Positions 51,737-62,162 are shown, counted from the first letter of the stretch. The stretch is 64,000 nt of DNA from Mycolicibacterium vinylchloridicum (GCF_013404075.1 NZ_JACBJQ010000001.1:62001-126000), one strand, 5' to 3'. Made by a program: numbers and translations. The notes: generated by a model from the sequence alone, not told the origin.

Positions 51737-52483
51737 CTATTTGGCGCCCTGGCTGGCCACCGCGGCGGCACCGGCGGCAGCGGCCTCCGGATCGAGGTAG
51801 GTGCCACCTGCGACGCGCGGCTTCAGATCGGCGTCCAGGTCGTAGCGCAGCGGGATGCCGGTCGGGATGTTCAGGCCAACGACCTCGGCGTCAGACATGC
51901 CGTCCAGGTATTTCACCAGCGCCCGCAGCGAGTTGCCGTGCGCCACCATCAGCACCGTCTTACCGGCCTGCAGATCCGGGACGATCGTCTCGGTGAAGTA
52001 CGGGACGAACCGGGCGACAACGTCGGCCAGGCACTCCGTCAGCGGGCCGCCGCCGATGTCGGCGTAGCGCGGGTCGGCGTCCTGGCTGTAGGTGCTGCCC
52101 CGCTCGATCGGCGGCGGCGGCGTGTCGTAGCTGCGCCGCCACAACATGAACTGCTCCTCGCCGTACTTCTCCTTGGTCTCGGCCTTGTCCAGACCCTGCA
52201 GCGCGCCGTAGTGCCGCTCGTTGAGCCGCCAGTTGCGGGTCACCGGGATCCACAGCCGGTCGGCGGCGTCCAGCGCCAGATGCGCCGTCGTGATCGCGCG
52301 GCGCAGCAGCGAGGTGTAGAGCACGTCGGGCAGCACGCCCTGCTCGGCCATCAGCTTTCCGCCGCGCACCGCCTCGGCCCGGCCCTTGTCGGTCAGGTCG
52401 ACGTCCACCCAGCCGGTGAACAGGTTCAGCGCGTTCCATTCGCTCTCGCCGTGCCGCAGCAGGATCAGTGTGGAGTCAGCCAT
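51737..52483 (-). CDS. gpmA: 2,3-bisphosphoglycerate-dependent phosphoglycerate mutase
   Basis: The enzyme interconverts 3- and 2-phosphoglycerate. The 248-residue protein has [10 protein letters not shown] with H11 as the phosphorylated histidine, [12 protein letters not shown], the [14 protein letters not shown] block and the second histidine in [13 protein letters not shown]. These identify the glycolytic mutase. ATG at 52483 (MADSTLILL) follows GAGAGGA; the open frame upstream is not needed. A short Ala-rich C-terminus ([16 protein letters not shown]) is typical. It follows the YbjN gene by 13 bases. Confidence 0.95.
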   Translation of the reverse strand: MADSTLILLRHGESEWNALNLFTGWVDVDLTDKGRAEAVRGGKLMAEQGVLPDVLYTSLLRRAITTAHLALDAADRLWIPVTRNWRLNERHYGALQGLDKAETKEKYGEEQFMLWRRSYDTPPPPIERGSTYSQDADPRYADIGGGPLTECLADVVARFVPYFTETIVPDLQAGKTVLMVAHGNSLRALVKYLDGMSDAEVVGLNIPTGIPLRYDLDADLKPRVAGGTYLDPEAAAAGAAAVASQGAK

Positions 52484-52496
52484 GCCCGAAATCCTC

Positions 52497-53039
52497 TCAC
52501 GGGCGCGATTCGTCGTCCTGGCTGCGCGAGGACTCTGCATCGTCGTCGTCGATCAAGTGCTCGAAGGCCTCCAGGTTCTTCAGCGATTCACCGCGCGAGA
52601 CCCGCCACGCCCATTCCTTCTGGATGGACGACTTGAAGCCGAGTTCCAAAAGGGTGTTGAAGTCGGTGTCGACGGCCTCGAGGACCTGCCCGAGCACCCG
52701 GTCCAGCTCGTCGGCGGTCACCGCCTCCAGCGCCATCCGCCCGACCAGGTAGATATCGCCGGCGTTGTCCAGCGTGTAGGCCACGCCGTAGAGCCGGCGG
52801 TTGCGTTTGAGCAGAAACCGGTAGACGCCCTCATGATTCTCGTCGGGCTGGCGGCAGACGAACGCCTCGACGCGCACCGAATGCTCGCCGATGCTCAGCA
52901 GGGTGTTCGTCTTGAGCTTGCGCTCCCCCGGCAGCTCGACGATCAGTCCCGGTAGGCCGCCGTGGGCACCCTCATGGCGGCTGTAGACCAGACCATGTTC
53001 GGTCAGCGCGTCCTCGATGGTCTGCCGAACGTCACCCAT
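52497..53039 (-). CDS. YbjN domain-containing protein
   Basis: The 180-residue protein has the YbjN/type III secretion chaperone-like fold pattern: [40 protein letters not shown] and [12 protein letters not shown]. It ends in an acidic tail with DDDDAES. It corresponds to Rv0487. YbjN proteins affect stress and motility in enterobacteria, but the mycobacterial function is unknown. ATG at 53039 coincides with the end of the mshA stop, so it is translationally linked to mycothiol synthesis and gpm1. Confidence 0.82.
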   Translation of the reverse strand: MGDVRQTIEDALTEHGLVYSRHEGAHGGLPGLIVELPGERKLKTNTLLSIGEHSVRVEAFVCRQPDENHEGVYRFLLKRNRRLYGVAYTLDNAGDIYLVGRMALEAVTADELDRVLGQVLEAVDTDFNTLLELGFKSSIQKEWAWRVSRGESLKNLEAFEHLIDDDDAESSRSQDDESRP

Positions 53040-54376
53040 CAGGCCCTGACCCCGCGGCGCATCGACCAGCGCCGGCTGTTGCGCCGAGCCAGCGCGTCGC
53101 CGGCCGCACCGCGCCGACGGGCACTGCCGTAATCGCTGATCGCACGGCCATAGCTGGCGAGCAGCCCGTCGACGGTGTCGTCCCAGGAGAAGCGCCGTGC
53201 GTGCGCGACGGCAGCGCGGCTGAGCTCGCCCGGGTCACGCCGCAGCAACCCGTCGATCGCGCCGGCCCACTGGGCGGGGTCATGGCTGGACACCAGGGCC
53301 CCGCTGACACCGTCGGCCACTGCAACCGGCAGCCCGCCCACCGCGGCGGCCACCACCGGCGTTCCGCAGGCCTGCGCTTCGACCGCGACCAATCCGAACG
53401 ATTCCGAATAGCTGGGCACCGCAACCAGATCGGCGGCCCGGTACACCTTGACCAATTGCTCGCGCGACTGCGGGGGAAGGAACGTCACCCGCTCAGCGAT
53501 ACCCAATTCGGCGGCAAGACCCACCAACGCATCGGGTGCGGCCAACCCGCTGCCGGACGGCCCGCCTGCGACCAGCACGCGCACCCCGGGCAGCTGCGCC
53601 GCCGCGCGCAGCAGCACATCGGGTGCCTTCAGCGGCTGGATGCGACCGACGAAGGCGACCACGGGCTCGTCGGCCCGCAGACCGAGCGCAGCCCGCGCGG
53701 CCGCCCGCTCGCCGGGGACGAACGTCTCGAGGTCGACGCCCGGATACACCACGTCGATCCGCCGCGGGTCGGCGTTGTGCAGCGAAATCAGTTGGTGGGC
53801 TTCATCTTCGGTGTTCACCACCAGCCGGTCGGCCTCGTCGACCACCTGCTGCTCACCCACCGAACGCAGCGGTGGCTCGGGCGAATCGCCCTCGGCCAGC
53901 GCGGCGTTCTTCACCGCGGCCAGGGTGTGCGCGGTGTGGACCAGCGGCACCGCCCAGCGATCGCGCGCCAGCCAGCCGACCTGACCCGACAGCCAGTAGT
54001 GCGAATGCACGATGTCGTAGTAGCCGGGCTCGTGGTTGGCCTCGGCACGCAGCACGCCCGCGGTGAACGCACACAGCTGAGTCGGCAGATCGTATTTGTC
54101 GAGCCCTTCGAAGGGGCCGGCCACCACGTTGCGCACCAGCACCCCGGGGGCCAGGCGAACCATCGGCTGATCCGACGAGGACGTCGCCCTGGTGAAGATC
54201 TCCACCTCGACGCCGCGGCGGGCCATGTGCAGCGCGGTTTGCAGGACGTAGACGTTCATGCCGCCGGCATCACCGGTGCCGGGCTGGGCCAAAGGCGAGG
54301 TGTGCACCGACAACACCGCAACGCGTCGCGGCATCCCATCGGCCGAACTGTCAGTCAGTTCCCGGGCGTACCGCAC
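53039..54376 (-). CDS. mshA: D-inositol 3-phosphate glycosyltransferase MshA
   Basis: MshA transfers GlcNAc from UDP-GlcNAc to 1D-myo-inositol 3-phosphate, the first committed step of mycothiol synthesis. The 445-residue GT4 enzyme has [60 protein letters not shown] and [21 protein letters not shown]. The N-terminal GDAGGMNVY is diagnostic of this enzyme. GTG at 54376 is used, with GGAGGC just upstream. It forms a unit with the YbjN and gpm1 genes. Confidence 0.95.
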   Translation of the reverse strand: MRYARELTDSSADGMPRRVAVLSVHTSPLAQPGTGDAGGMNVYVLQTALHMARRGVEVEIFTRATSSSDQPMVRLAPGVLVRNVVAGPFEGLDKYDLPTQLCAFTAGVLRAEANHEPGYYDIVHSHYWLSGQVGWLARDRWAVPLVHTAHTLAAVKNAALAEGDSPEPPLRSVGEQQVVDEADRLVVNTEDEAHQLISLHNADPRRIDVVYPGVDLETFVPGERAAARAALGLRADEPVVAFVGRIQPLKAPDVLLRAAAQLPGVRVLVAGGPSGSGLAAPDALVGLAAELGIAERVTFLPPQSREQLVKVYRAADLVAVPSYSESFGLVAVEAQACGTPVVAAAVGGLPVAVADGVSGALVSSHDPAQWAGAIDGLLRRDPGELSRAAVAHARRFSWDDTVDGLLASYGRAISDYGSARRRGAAGDALARRNSRRWSMRRGVRA

Positions 54377-54386
54377 GCCTCCATCT

Positions 54387-55670
54387 TTACACCGCGGTGT
54401 CGCGGCGATTCTGCGCCCGTCTCAAAGCGCCGATCGGGTCCGCGTACAGCCCGCCCAGCGAGACGATGCCGGCACCGGCTTCCTGCACCCGGTTGCCGAA
54501 TGCGGTCACCCGGATGTCGCGGGTCGGCAGCCCCGAACGCGCGGCGAACGCCGCCTCGACCAACTGCATGCCCTCGGGGTATTCGGTGAACGCCTGGCCG
54601 CCCACGACGAGGTCGTCGGGGTTGAGCATGTCGCGCAGCAGCGCCACCGCGCCGCCCAGCACCCGCGCCCGCTCGGCGAGCAACGCCCGGGCACCGACCG
54701 CGGCAGGTGTGGCCCCCTGGCGGGCGGTGCGCAGTAGCGTCGCCATCGAGGCCCCCGGGCCGGCGGCGGGCACGATGCCCTGCGTGCGCGCGGCGGCCAG
54801 CACGGCCTCATCGCTGACCGTCGACTCCAGTTGTCCACTGCCGCCGAGCAATTCGGAGGCCACCGGCAGTGCGGCGATGGTGCCGGGGCCACTGGACGGG
54901 CTGTGCACCCGACCCCCGATCACCAAGGCGAAGCCGACGGTTTCACGGGCGTAGACGTACAGGCTGCTCGATGTCGGGGCAGGCGGGCGCCGCAACCCGA
55001 GCAGAACTTCCGCTCCCGCCATCGCGTCCACATGCGATGCCACCGACACCGGCAGGCCCAACGCCTCGGCGAGCACCGGACCGACCGGGGCCTGGGCCCA
55101 GCCGAGCCGGCCGTGGTCGACGTGTCCGGTGACGCTGTCGACCACACCACCGATCGCGACGCCGATCCACAGGGGGCGGCGGCGATGCCAGCGACTCAGA
55201 TAGCGCCGGGCGCTGCCGGCCAGCGAGGCCAGTGCCGCGGCCTGCCCACCCCGCGGTGTCGGGGTCTCGACGGCGTCGAGGGTGCGACCGAGCAGATCGG
55301 TCGCGACGATGTTGGTGGTCCGCGCGCCGATGTGGACGCCGAGGGTCAGGAACGGCTCGTGGTTGACCTCGACCGGAACGCGTGGCCGACCGATGGCGCC
55401 GGATACGGCGAGGTCGGCGCGCTCACGAAGGATGCCGACGTCCAACAGGGCGGTGACCTGGCGGTTCACCGTGGCGATCGACAGATTGGTGACCTGGGCG
55501 ATCACATCCCGGCCGATGGCACCGCGCTGGCGGACCGCCGCGAAGACCGACGCGACGGCGGCCTCGGGGATGCGCAGCGACGGGGCTACGACGTGGTGGC
55601 GGGTCCGCAGCGGATGCGGACGAGCAGCGACGCGAAGCGGATCGTGGGAAGAAAGGGCGACGGTGCGCAT
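54387..55670 (-). CDS. ROK-family transcriptional regulator
   Basis: The 427-residue protein has an N-terminal winged helix ([20 protein letters not shown]) followed by a ROK sugar-kinase-like body ([49 protein letters not shown]). The usual ROK zinc motif CXCGXXGC is not seen, and the kinase metal Asp in the first motif is replaced (GARTTN). It is therefore probably regulatory only. ATG at 55670 follows GAGAAGGA. It corresponds to Rv0485, a DNA-binding regulator in M. tuberculosis. It diverges from the SDR gene over a 198-base region. Confidence 0.85.
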   Translation of the reverse strand: MRTVALSSHDPLRVAARPHPLRTRHHVVAPSLRIPEAAVASVFAAVRQRGAIGRDVIAQVTNLSIATVNRQVTALLDVGILRERADLAVSGAIGRPRVPVEVNHEPFLTLGVHIGARTTNIVATDLLGRTLDAVETPTPRGGQAAALASLAGSARRYLSRWHRRRPLWIGVAIGGVVDSVTGHVDHGRLGWAQAPVGPVLAEALGLPVSVASHVDAMAGAEVLLGLRRPPAPTSSSLYVYARETVGFALVIGGRVHSPSSGPGTIAALPVASELLGGSGQLESTVSDEAVLAAARTQGIVPAAGPGASMATLLRTARQGATPAAVGARALLAERARVLGGAVALLRDMLNPDDLVVGGQAFTEYPEGMQLVEAAFAARSGLPTRDIRVTAFGNRVQEAGAGIVSLGGLYADPIGALRRAQNRRDTAV

Positions 55671-55773
55671 TCGGGGGTGTCCTTCTCGAGTCTCCAGTGG
55701 GGGCTGATGCCACACCTGGCGACGTGAGCTGGACGAGAGAAGAAACTGTCCGTATCTGTCAGGCGCAGCGAAT

Positions 55774-55792
55774 CGCGTGACAACAACACGCG
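55774..55792. promoter_or_regulatory. Inverted repeat in the ROK regulator/SDR intergenic region
   Basis: CGCGTG (55774-55779) and CACGCG (55787-55792) are exact inverted copies with a 7-base spacer. The position, between divergent promoters and next to a regulator gene, suits an operator. Confidence 0.35.
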
Positions 55793-55868
55793 GTGTGCGC
55801 GGCCAGACAGCTGGCCAGACCGAAACGGATCACGCAGAGAAAATAGCACAGTTACTAGAGTTGGACCG

Positions 55869-56618
55869 ATGACGACTCCAGACGCCCATTCCCGGGTGGC
55901 CGTGGTCACCGGCGCCAGCTCAGGTATCGGTGAGGCGACCGCCAGAACCCTTGCTGCCCTTGGCTTTCACGTCGTCGCAGTGGCGCGCCGGGCGGACCGC
56001 ATCCAGCGCTTGGCCGACGAGATCGGTGGAACCGGCGTCGTGGCCGACGTCACAGACGACGCCGCCGTCACCGCGTTGGCAGCCGGTTTGCCGCGAGTGG
56101 ATGTGCTGATCAACAACGCCGGCGGCGCCAAAGGCCTGGAACCGATCGCCGAGGCGAACGTCGACAACTGGCGCTGGATGTGGGAGACCAACGTCCTCGG
56201 GACCCTGCGGGTGACACGGGCATTGCTGCCCAAGCTCGTCGAATCCGGCGACGGACTGATCGTCACCGTCACCTCGATCGCCGCCCTGGAGGTCTACGAC
56301 AACGGCGGTGGATATACCGCGGCCAAGCATGCGCAGGGCGCGCTGCATCGGACACTGCGGGGTGAACTCCTCGGAAAGCCGGTGCGGCTCACCGAGATTG
56401 CGCCCGGCGCGGTGGAGACGGAGTTCTCCCTGGTGCGTTTCGGCGGTGACGAGCAGCGCGCCGACGCCGTCTATTCCGGCATCACACCGCTGGTGGCCGC
56501 CGATGTCGCCGAGGTGATCGGCTTCGTCGCATCACGGCCGTCGCACGTCAACCTGGACCAGATCGTCATCCGGCCACGGGATCAGGCCAGCGCCAGCCGG
56601 TTCAACCGCCGGTCGTAG
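55869..56618 (+). CDS. Short-chain dehydrogenase/reductase
   Basis: The 249-residue classical SDR has the cofactor motif [14 protein letters not shown], the NNAGG strand motif, a conserved Asn in NVLGTLRVT, catalytic Ser in TVTSIAALE and YTAAK as the Tyr-Lys pair. These residues predict an active NAD(P)-dependent oxidoreductase. ATG at 55869 lies seven bases after TAGAGT, consistent with a very short or absent leader. It matches Rv0484c. The 3' end overlaps the convergent L,D-transpeptidase gene by 17 bases. Confidence 0.92.
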   Translation: MTTPDAHSRVAVVTGASSGIGEATARTLAALGFHVVAVARRADRIQRLADEIGGTGVVADVTDDAAVTALAAGLPRVDVLINNAGGAKGLEPIAEANVDNWRWMWETNVLGTLRVTRALLPKLVESGDGLIVTVTSIAALEVYDNGGGYTAAKHAQGALHRTLRGELLGKPVRLTEIAPGAVETEFSLVRFGGDEQRADAVYSGITPLVAADVAEVIGFVASRPSHVNLDQIVIRPRDQASASRFNRRS

Positions 56619-57984
56619 CGGTACCCGTCGTAGCCGGGGTCGACGTCGTGTCACCTGTCGTCGGGCTCGACGTGGTCGGGGGACTCGTCGTCGTTGTCGT
56701 GGTGGTGGGTGTGCCCGACAACGTGGGCGCATCGGTCGGGGTGGCCGGGGCCGTGCTGGGCATGCTCGTCTCCGGCTTGTGAGACGACAACGCTGACATG
56801 GAAGTCCACTCGTTCCAGTCCACCGCCCAGTCCCAGATGTCGCCGTCAGCGTAGGACAGCTGGATCGACGTGCCGGTCACCTCGACCGGATCGCCGTACA
56901 TGGCGGTGCCGAAATACTGTTCGGCGTCGCCGGTGGACAGGTTGATGCAGCCGTTGGTGACGTTGGTGTTGCCCTGGGCACCCGACGAGGCCGGGTTGGC
57001 GTGGATGAACTCACCGTTGTTGGAGATTCGCACCGCCCACCGCTCGTGCACATTGCTGTAGCCGGCGGCCTGGTTGGTCATGTAGAAATCCGCGTATTTC
57101 TCGCTGACGACGTGGATGCCGCTGCGGGTGACGTTGCGGGGTTTGTCAGCCTCGCCGTAGCTGCAGGGGAAGTCCATGATGACGCCCTCGTCGGTGATCA
57201 CCTGGATGCGGTGTGAGGTCGCGTCGGCCTTGACGACCTGGCGGCGGCCGATGTCGAAGTCCAGCGTCGAATCTGCCGCCCCGTAGGCGTCCTCGCCGAA
57301 CTCCACGCCGTAGAGGCGGGCGTCCACGTGGACCTTGGTTCCAGCCGGGTAGTAGTCCCTGGTGCGCCAGTGCACCCGCGAGCCGCCGACCTCGTCGGGC
57401 AGCCACGCCCAGCTGCCCTCGACCGGCGGGGTGGTGGTCACGGTCAGCGCCTTCTCGACGCCGGGTTTGTGCTCGTCGTCGATCGCGGCGTCGAACTGCA
57501 GGATGATGGGCGCCGCCACCCCGACGGTCTGCCCGTCGGACAACTGGAACTGGCCGTTGACCGTGGTGGTGGGGTCGACAGTGGTGAACGACGCGGCCAC
57601 CGGCACCGCCTTGCCGTCTCGCCCGACCGCCGAACCCGCCCACGTATAGGAGACGCCGTAGCCCAGCGGCTCGGTGATCGTGAACGCGGTGCGCTCGCGG
57701 TCGAGCACCCCGGCGACGGCCTGGCCGTCGGCATTGGTCAAGGTGACGTGCTGCAGCCAGCCATCCTTGACCTGGAGGCTGACCGGCGTCGTCGGCATGA
57801 CGTCCTTGGTCGCGTCGGCCGGGGTGAAATTCAGCGAAGGCTTGGGCGGGGGGCCTGACGTTGCGGCCTGTTTGCCGGGCCCGCCGCTGACACAGGCGGC
57901 CAGTGCGCCCGGGGCGGCCACGCCGAGCACCAGCGCTGTCAACGCGCGTCGCCGATTGATCGGCGGCTGGTCGGCTGGGCTCAC
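56602..57984 (-). CDS. lprQ: L,D-transpeptidase lipoprotein (LdtMt5/LprQ type)
   Basis: The enzyme forms 3-3 peptidoglycan cross-links, which dominate in mycobacteria. The 460-residue protein has a lipobox LAAC, two Ig-like domains ([19 protein letters not shown] and the later [16 protein letters not shown]) and a YkuD catalytic domain. The catalytic block reads [10 protein letters not shown] then [10 protein letters not shown], with Cys as nucleophile. The residue before Gly-Cys is Asn rather than the common His, as in the LdtMt5 branch. A Thr/Pro/Ser-rich tail of about 50 residues closes the protein. GTG at 57984 is used. Confidence 0.92.
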   Translation of the reverse strand: MSPADQPPINRRRALTALVLGVAAPGALAACVSGGPGKQAATSGPPPKPSLNFTPADATKDVMPTTPVSLQVKDGWLQHVTLTNADGQAVAGVLDRERTAFTITEPLGYGVSYTWAGSAVGRDGKAVPVAASFTTVDPTTTVNGQFQLSDGQTVGVAAPIILQFDAAIDDEHKPGVEKALTVTTTPPVEGSWAWLPDEVGGSRVHWRTRDYYPAGTKVHVDARLYGVEFGEDAYGAADSTLDFDIGRRQVVKADATSHRIQVITDEGVIMDFPCSYGEADKPRNVTRSGIHVVSEKYADFYMTNQAAGYSNVHERWAVRISNNGEFIHANPASSGAQGNTNVTNGCINLSTGDAEQYFGTAMYGDPVEVTGTSIQLSYADGDIWDWAVDWNEWTSMSALSSHKPETSMPSTAPATPTDAPTLSGTPTTTTTTTSPPTTSSPTTGDTTSTPATTGTATTGG

Positions 57985-58045
57985 GTCAATCCAAGATACG
58001 GAACCCAGCCGCCGTGCTGCCAATCCAGCGAGTGTGGTCAAGACC

Positions 58046-58999
58046 TCACAGGAGGCCGATGAGTTGCCCGAAGGCGCCGACGACGCCGCCGAACTGGGTT
58101 CCCTCGAAGTCGATATCGACCGGGTCGATCGTGACTTCCGCGCCGGTGGTCTCATCGACGTAGCTGTAGCCCGGCCAGGTCACCGACACCGGCCTCAGCG
58201 GCGCGAAGAAGCCGCCGAACGGGATGCTCACCTGCGCGGGTTCCCCCTGGCCGAAGTTGATCGGCAGAGTCAGCGACTCCTGGCCGAAGAGGACCGCATT
58301 CGCCATCTTGGGTCCGCCCTCGAGGAACGCCTGCGCCGCGCCGATGATGTTCCCGTGCTGGACCGCGGTGAAGAACGCGTTGGCGCTGTTGTAGGCCGAC
58401 GTGGCGCCCAACACGGCGGACCCGGCCGAACTCACCAGGAAGGCGACCGGCTTGGGAACCACCAGCGTGCCGTCCGTGAGCGAGAACTGGACTTTGGCCG
58501 TCGGATCCTGCTGCGTCGGCGCCGTGAAGACCTCGTTGCCCGCCAGCCCCAATTTCACCCGGCCCAGCGGGGTGCTCGCGTTCGCGTCCAGCGTCACCGG
58601 CCCGCTGTCACCGACGTCAGGAACCGTGGCGCTGATCGACACGGTGATCGGGCCGAACGGAGTATTGATCGTCTGCGTGGTCTCGTTGGTCTGCGAGCTT
58701 CCCACGGCGGATTTGCTTGCCGCGGCGGGCCGGGCGTTCGCCACCTTGGCCACCGGCGCCACCCGCTTGGTCGACGCCACGCCGGCCTTGCGCTGGGGCC
58801 CGGCATCGGACTTGGTCGACGAGCTCGACGACGTCGAACTCGACGCCGCATGACCCCCGGTGTCTGCCTGGGCGACCGCCGTCGCACCCGCCAGAGCTGC
58901 ACCCACACCCAGGGTCAGCGCGCCCGCGCCCAGCCAAGTTCGGACGCCAAGCGTGCGGTGCGGTCCGCGCTTCACGATTTTCGTGGTCGCAGTGGCCAT
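58046..58999 (-). CDS. Exported mycobacterial protein of unknown function
   Basis: The 317-residue protein has a long positively charged signal sequence ([20 protein letters not shown], then a hydrophobic core ending at AQA). A Ser-rich linker and a Lys/Ala-rich stretch follow, then a domain with [33 protein letters not shown] and [15 protein letters not shown]. Similar signal and linker patterns occur in secreted mycobacterial proteins with PE-like C-terminal regions, but I do not recognise an activity. ATG at 58999 follows GGGGGATTGAG. It lies between murB and the L,D-transpeptidase gene, so a cell-wall role is possible. Confidence 0.75.
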   Translation of the reverse strand: MATATTKIVKRGPHRTLGVRTWLGAGALTLGVGAALAGATAVAQADTGGHAASSSTSSSSSTKSDAGPQRKAGVASTKRVAPVAKVANARPAAASKSAVGSSQTNETTQTINTPFGPITVSISATVPDVGDSGPVTLDANASTPLGRVKLGLAGNEVFTAPTQQDPTAKVQFSLTDGTLVVPKPVAFLVSSAGSAVLGATSAYNSANAFFTAVQHGNIIGAAQAFLEGGPKMANAVLFGQESLTLPINFGQGEPAQVSIPFGGFFAPLRPVSVTWPGYSYVDETTGAEVTIDPVDIDFEGTQFGGVVGAFGQLIGLL

Positions 59000-59153
59000 C
59001 TCAATCCCCCAAAAGTCCTCGAAGCAAACCCGCGCGCGGGACGACACCCACCATTCTCCCCATTTTTAGGCGTACGGGTTAATTTTCAAAATATTCGCAT
59101 GGCGTGTCGCCACCGGCGTGGTGAATCCCGAGTGAAGGCGGTAGCGCGCCGGC

Positions 59154-60191
59154 CTACAGCGAACAGCCGACCAGTACGGGTTCGGGCACCAAGGTGATCC
59201 CGAACGCGTCTCGCACCCCGTCGCGGACGGTGCGCGCCAGCGCCAGCACGTCGGTCGTGGTGGCGCTGCCGCGGTTGGTCAGGGCCAGCGCGTGTTTGGT
59301 CGACAATCGGCACGGCGCGTCATCAGAGCCCGGATAGCCCTTGCCGAAGCCGGCTTGCTCGACCAGCCAGCCGGCGGCCAGCTTGACGCCGTCAGGCGCC
59401 GGGTAATGCGGTACCGGATCGTCGCGGCGGGCCTGGAGTTCGTCGAAGCGGGCGGCGGTGACGACGGGGTTGGTGAAGAACGAGCCGACGCTCCAGGTGT
59501 CGTGGTCGTCGGCGTCGAGCACCATGCCCTTGCGAGCCCGCAGTTCCAGCACGGTCGCACGCACGTCAGCGGGCTCGGCCCGCTCCCCCGCCGGCACACC
59601 CAGCGCGGTGGTCAGCTCGGCATACCGCAACGGGGCCGAGCGGCCGGTCTCGTCGAGGGCGAACTCCACTTCCACGACGACGGCAGCCGTGGAGTTCTTC
59701 AGGTCGCTGTGCCGGTATGCCAGCCCGAGTTCGTCGGCTGGGACCCAGCTCACCTGCGAGGTTCGCCGATCCAGCAGCCGGACGCGAGTGAGGTAGTCGC
59801 CCACTTCCACGCCGTAGGCGCCGACGTTTTGCACCGGGGTGGCCCCGGCCGACCCGGGAATCCCGGACAGGCACTCCAGCCCGCCCAATCCGGCCGTCAC
59901 GGCCGCGACCACCACGTCGTCCCAGACAGCACCGGCGTCGGCACGTAGCAGCCCACCCTCGACGCTGACGGCCTGGTTGGCCAGCCGCACGACCGTCAGA
60001 TCGGTGAGGTCATCGGCGATGACGACGTTGGATCCGCCGGCAAGAACCAGGACCGGACCGTCGGCGGCCCGGTCGACTGCGCCGAGGGCGGCCACGATCT
60101 GCTCGGCTGTGGTGCAGGTGATGACCCGGCGCGCGCGCGGGCCGACCCGCAGTGTGGTCAGTGAGGCCAGCGGCACGTCGTCGGCGACCAC
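59154..60191 (-). CDS. murB: UDP-N-acetylenolpyruvoylglucosamine reductase
   Basis: MurB uses FAD and NADPH to reduce UDP-GlcNAc-enolpyruvate to UDP-MurNAc in peptidoglycan synthesis. The 345-residue protein has the FAD-binding [58 protein letters not shown] and [17 protein letters not shown] at 60191 ([18 protein letters not shown]) gives the usual length. The open frame continues upstream to 60335, but that part is made of the 36-bp repeats and would add GQERSDPG peptides. It is preferred as untranslated sequence. Confidence 0.93.
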   Translation of the reverse strand: MVADDVPLASLTTLRVGPRARRVITCTTAEQIVAALGAVDRAADGPVLVLAGGSNVVIADDLTDLTVVRLANQAVSVEGGLLRADAGAVWDDVVVAAVTAGLGGLECLSGIPGSAGATPVQNVGAYGVEVGDYLTRVRLLDRRTSQVSWVPADELGLAYRHSDLKNSTAAVVVEVEFALDETGRSAPLRYAELTTALGVPAGERAEPADVRATVLELRARKGMVLDADDHDTWSVGSFFTNPVVTAARFDELQARRDDPVPHYPAPDGVKLAAGWLVEQAGFGKGYPGSDDAPCRLSTKHALALTNRGSATTTDVLALARTVRDGVRDAFGITLVPEPVLVGCSL

Positions 60192-60204
60192 CGCGCCGGC
60201 ATAA

Positions 60205-60305
60205 CGGTTCCCCGGGTCGCTTCGCTCCTGCCCACCGTGGCGGTTCCCCGGGTCGCTTCGCTCCTGCCCACTCTGGCGGTTCCCCGGCCCGTCGTGCCCC
60301 TGCCC
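60205..60305. repeat. 36-bp tandem repeat upstream of murB
   Basis: Units at 60205-60240 and 60241-60276 differ only in the last bases. A third, degenerate and shortened unit occupies 60277-60305. Each of the first two contains the 24-bp motif also found in resB (1334-1357). The array fills most of the 149 bases between the divergent murB and DUF2505 starts, so it overlaps or displaces their promoters. Confidence 0.9.
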
Positions 60306-60340
60306 TGCTCCCACGGCCCGTAACGGTAGCCTCACCAGCT

Positions 60341-60847
60341 ATGCCGCGTTCATTCGACATGGCCACCGATTACGAGGGCAGTGTCGAACAGGTGCACCGA
60401 GCATTTCTCGACGAGCAGTACTGGTTGGCCCGGCTGGCCGATTCCGGTGCCGACGACGCGACCTTGAATTCGATCCGGTTGACTCACGACGGCGGGGTCG
60501 AGGTGACGACCACCCAGGTGCTGCGGGCCGACCGGTTGCCTGCCGTCGTCACCCAGTTTCACCACGGCGATCTCGAAATCCGGCGCGCGGAGAGTTGGAC
60601 CGGACTGGTGGGCGGCCAAGCCGAAGCCACCGTCAGCGGCAGCATCCCCGGCGCGCCGGTGACATTGGCCGGCAGTGCGCAGCTGGCACCGTCAGAACTG
60701 CGGGCGCGCTTGGCTTTTCGCGCCACCGTCGAGGTGCGGATCCCCCTGGTCGGCGGCAAGGTGGAGAATTTCATCGGCAATCAGCTCGTCGACCTGCTGA
60801 TCGCCGAGCAGCGGTTCACCACGATGTGGATCGCCGAGCACGGCTGA
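60341..60847 (+). CDS. DUF2505 family protein (first of two)
   Basis: The 168-residue soluble protein belongs to the DUF2505 family, which has an SRPBCC-like lipid- or ligand-binding fold. It shows FDMATDYEGSVEQVHRAFLD, LTHDGGVEVTTTQVLRADRLP and the closing RIPLVGGKVENFIGNQLVDLL. ATG at 60341 lies eight bases after TAGCCT, with no ribosome binding site, so a leaderless or nearly leaderless mRNA is likely. It corresponds to Rv0481c. A paralogue follows 21 bases downstream. Confidence 0.82.
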   Translation: MPRSFDMATDYEGSVEQVHRAFLDEQYWLARLADSGADDATLNSIRLTHDGGVEVTTTQVLRADRLPAVVTQFHHGDLEIRRAESWTGLVGGQAEATVSGSIPGAPVTLAGSAQLAPSELRARLAFRATVEVRIPLVGGKVENFIGNQLVDLLIAEQRFTTMWIAEHG

Positions 60848-60856
60848 CCCCGCAGG

Positions 60857-60862
60857 TACGGT
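60857..60862 (+). promoter_or_regulatory. -10 box for leaderless transcription of the second DUF2505 gene
   Basis: TACGGT is followed by TGCCTT and the ATG at 60869. No ribosome binding site lies within this gap. Confidence 0.45.
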
Positions 60863-60868
60863 TGCCTT

Positions 60869-61381
60869 ATGTCCCGTCGCATGGACTACGTCATCGAACT
60901 CGACAAGCCGGTGGCCGATCTCTATCAGAGCTTCACCAGCCGACCGTATTGGGAAGACCTGGTCGCCGAACACCAGAAGCACACCGACACCGAGCTTGCC
61001 GAGTTCTCCACGGACGAGACCGGCACCGACATCGTGTTCACCCACACGGTGTCGCGCCGGGACATGCCGCCGATGATCGCCGCGGTGGTTCCGTTGCGGC
61101 TCACCGTCACCCGTGCACAGCACTTCGACCCGTTCAACCCGGCGACGAATTCGGCCGACGGGCACTACCGGGCGCTGGTGCCCGCCGCCCCGCTGAAATT
61201 CGACGGGACATACGTGCTGACCCAGACCGGCAAGGGCAGCGAGCTTCGACTGAGCAGCCTCTGCAAGGTCAACGTGCCGCTGGTTGGCGGCAAGATCGAG
61301 CAGTGGGTCCTGGACGGCTTGCGCGGATTGTTCGACAGCGAACGGGATTTCACCCGCGACTGGATCGCCGGCCATCACTAG
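60869..61381 (+). CDS. DUF2505 family protein (second of two)
   Basis: The 170-residue protein is a paralogue of its upstream neighbour. They share the start (MDYVIELDKPVADLYQSF against the neighbour's version) and the C-terminal VPLVGGKIEQWVLDGLRGLF. The helix-grip fold usually holds a hydrophobic ligand. The tandem pair probably arose by duplication. The ATG at 60869 may be leaderless. Its stop lies within the start region of the methyltransferase gene. Confidence 0.82.
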   Translation: MSRRMDYVIELDKPVADLYQSFTSRPYWEDLVAEHQKHTDTELAEFSTDETGTDIVFTHTVSRRDMPPMIAAVVPLRLTVTRAQHFDPFNPATNSADGHYRALVPAAPLKFDGTYVLTQTGKGSELRLSSLCKVNVPLVGGKIEQWVLDGLRGLFDSERDFTRDWIAGHH

Positions 61382-62153
61382 ACCACCACGGCCCGTCGGC
61401 GTTCCGACCCGCGGCACCACCAATGCCAACCGGCTGCGGCGGGCCGACCGCTGGCTGGTGAACTCGCCGCGGGTTCGCGCCGCGCTGGAATCGGCCACCG
61501 GCCCGGTGATCGTCGACCTGGGTTACGGCCGCTTACCCGTCACCACCCTGGAATTGGCGGCGCGGCTGCGCGCGGTGCGCGCCGACATCAAGGTGATCGG
61601 CCTGGAGATCGATCCGCAGCGGGTGGTACCAGGCGTCGACGGTGTCGAATTCGGGGTCGGTGGTTTCGAACTCGCCGGATTGCATCCGGTTCTGGTGCGG
61701 GCGTTCAACGTCCTGCGGCAGTACCCCGAAGATGCGGTCGAGGCGGCGTGGACCCAGATGCGGACCCGGCTCGCGCCGGGTGGGCTGATCCTCGACGGCA
61801 CGTGCGACGAGCTCGGCAGGCGCTGCTGCTGGGTGCTGCTGGATCGCGACGGACCGGTGAGCCTGACCCTGGCATGCGACCCCCGGCATATCGAACGCCC
61901 GTCGGATCTGGCCGAGCGATTGCCGAAAGTCCTTATCCACCACAATGTTCCGGGTGAACTGATCCACACGCTGTTGACTCAGGCGGATCGGGCCTGGGCG
62001 GCGGCGGCCGGGCATTCGGTGTTCGGCCCGCGCGACCGGTGGCGGGCCATGCTCGCCGAACTCCGCACGGCCGGGATACCGATTGAGGCGCAGCGGCGCA
62101 ATGCCCGCGATGCGGTGCTGACTGTTCCCTGGTCGACGGTGGCACCGACGTAG
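61284..62153 (+). CDS. Class I SAM-dependent methyltransferase-like protein (start uncertain)
   Basis: The coding part from about 61374 reads PVGVPTRGTTNANRLRRADR, then VIVDLGYGRLPVTTLELAARL, the SAM-binding glycine motif, IGLEIDPQRV and LAPGGLILDGTCDELGRR. That fits a class I methyltransferase of unknown substrate. The only ATG/GTG/TTG upstream of the conserved region is ATG at 61284, which would overlap the DUF2505 gene by 98 bases. GTG at 61458 would remove about 28 conserved residues. An ATC at 61374, at the junction with the previous stop, is where homologues would be expected to start. Confidence 0.75.
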   Translation: MAARSSSGSWTACADCSTANGISPATGSPAITRPPRPVGVPTRGTTNANRLRRADRWLVNSPRVRAALESATGPVIVDLGYGRLPVTTLELAARLRAVRADIKVIGLEIDPQRVVPGVDGVEFGVGGFELAGLHPVLVRAFNVLRQYPEDAVEAAWTQMRTRLAPGGLILDGTCDELGRRCCWVLLDRDGPVSLTLACDPRHIERPSDLAERLPKVLIHHNVPGELIHTLLTQADRAWAAAAGHSVFGPRDRWRAMLAELRTAGIPIEAQRRNARDAVLTVPWSTVAPT

Positions 62154-62156
62154 GCT
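62151..62156 (+). promoter_or_regulatory. -10 box for leaderless transcription of the nitrilase gene
   Basis: TAGGCT overlaps the stop codon of the methyltransferase gene and is followed by GGCGGG and the ATG at 62163. The geometry equals that at 25205 and 27940. Confidence 0.5.
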
Positions 62157-62162
62157 GGCGGG

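Noticed and set aside
60205..60305. 36-bp repeats as a possible CRISPR array or as coding sequence of murB
   Set aside because: There are no spacers between the units. Read as protein they would add a repetitive [10 protein letters not shown] extension not seen in MurB, and a good GTG start lies downstream.
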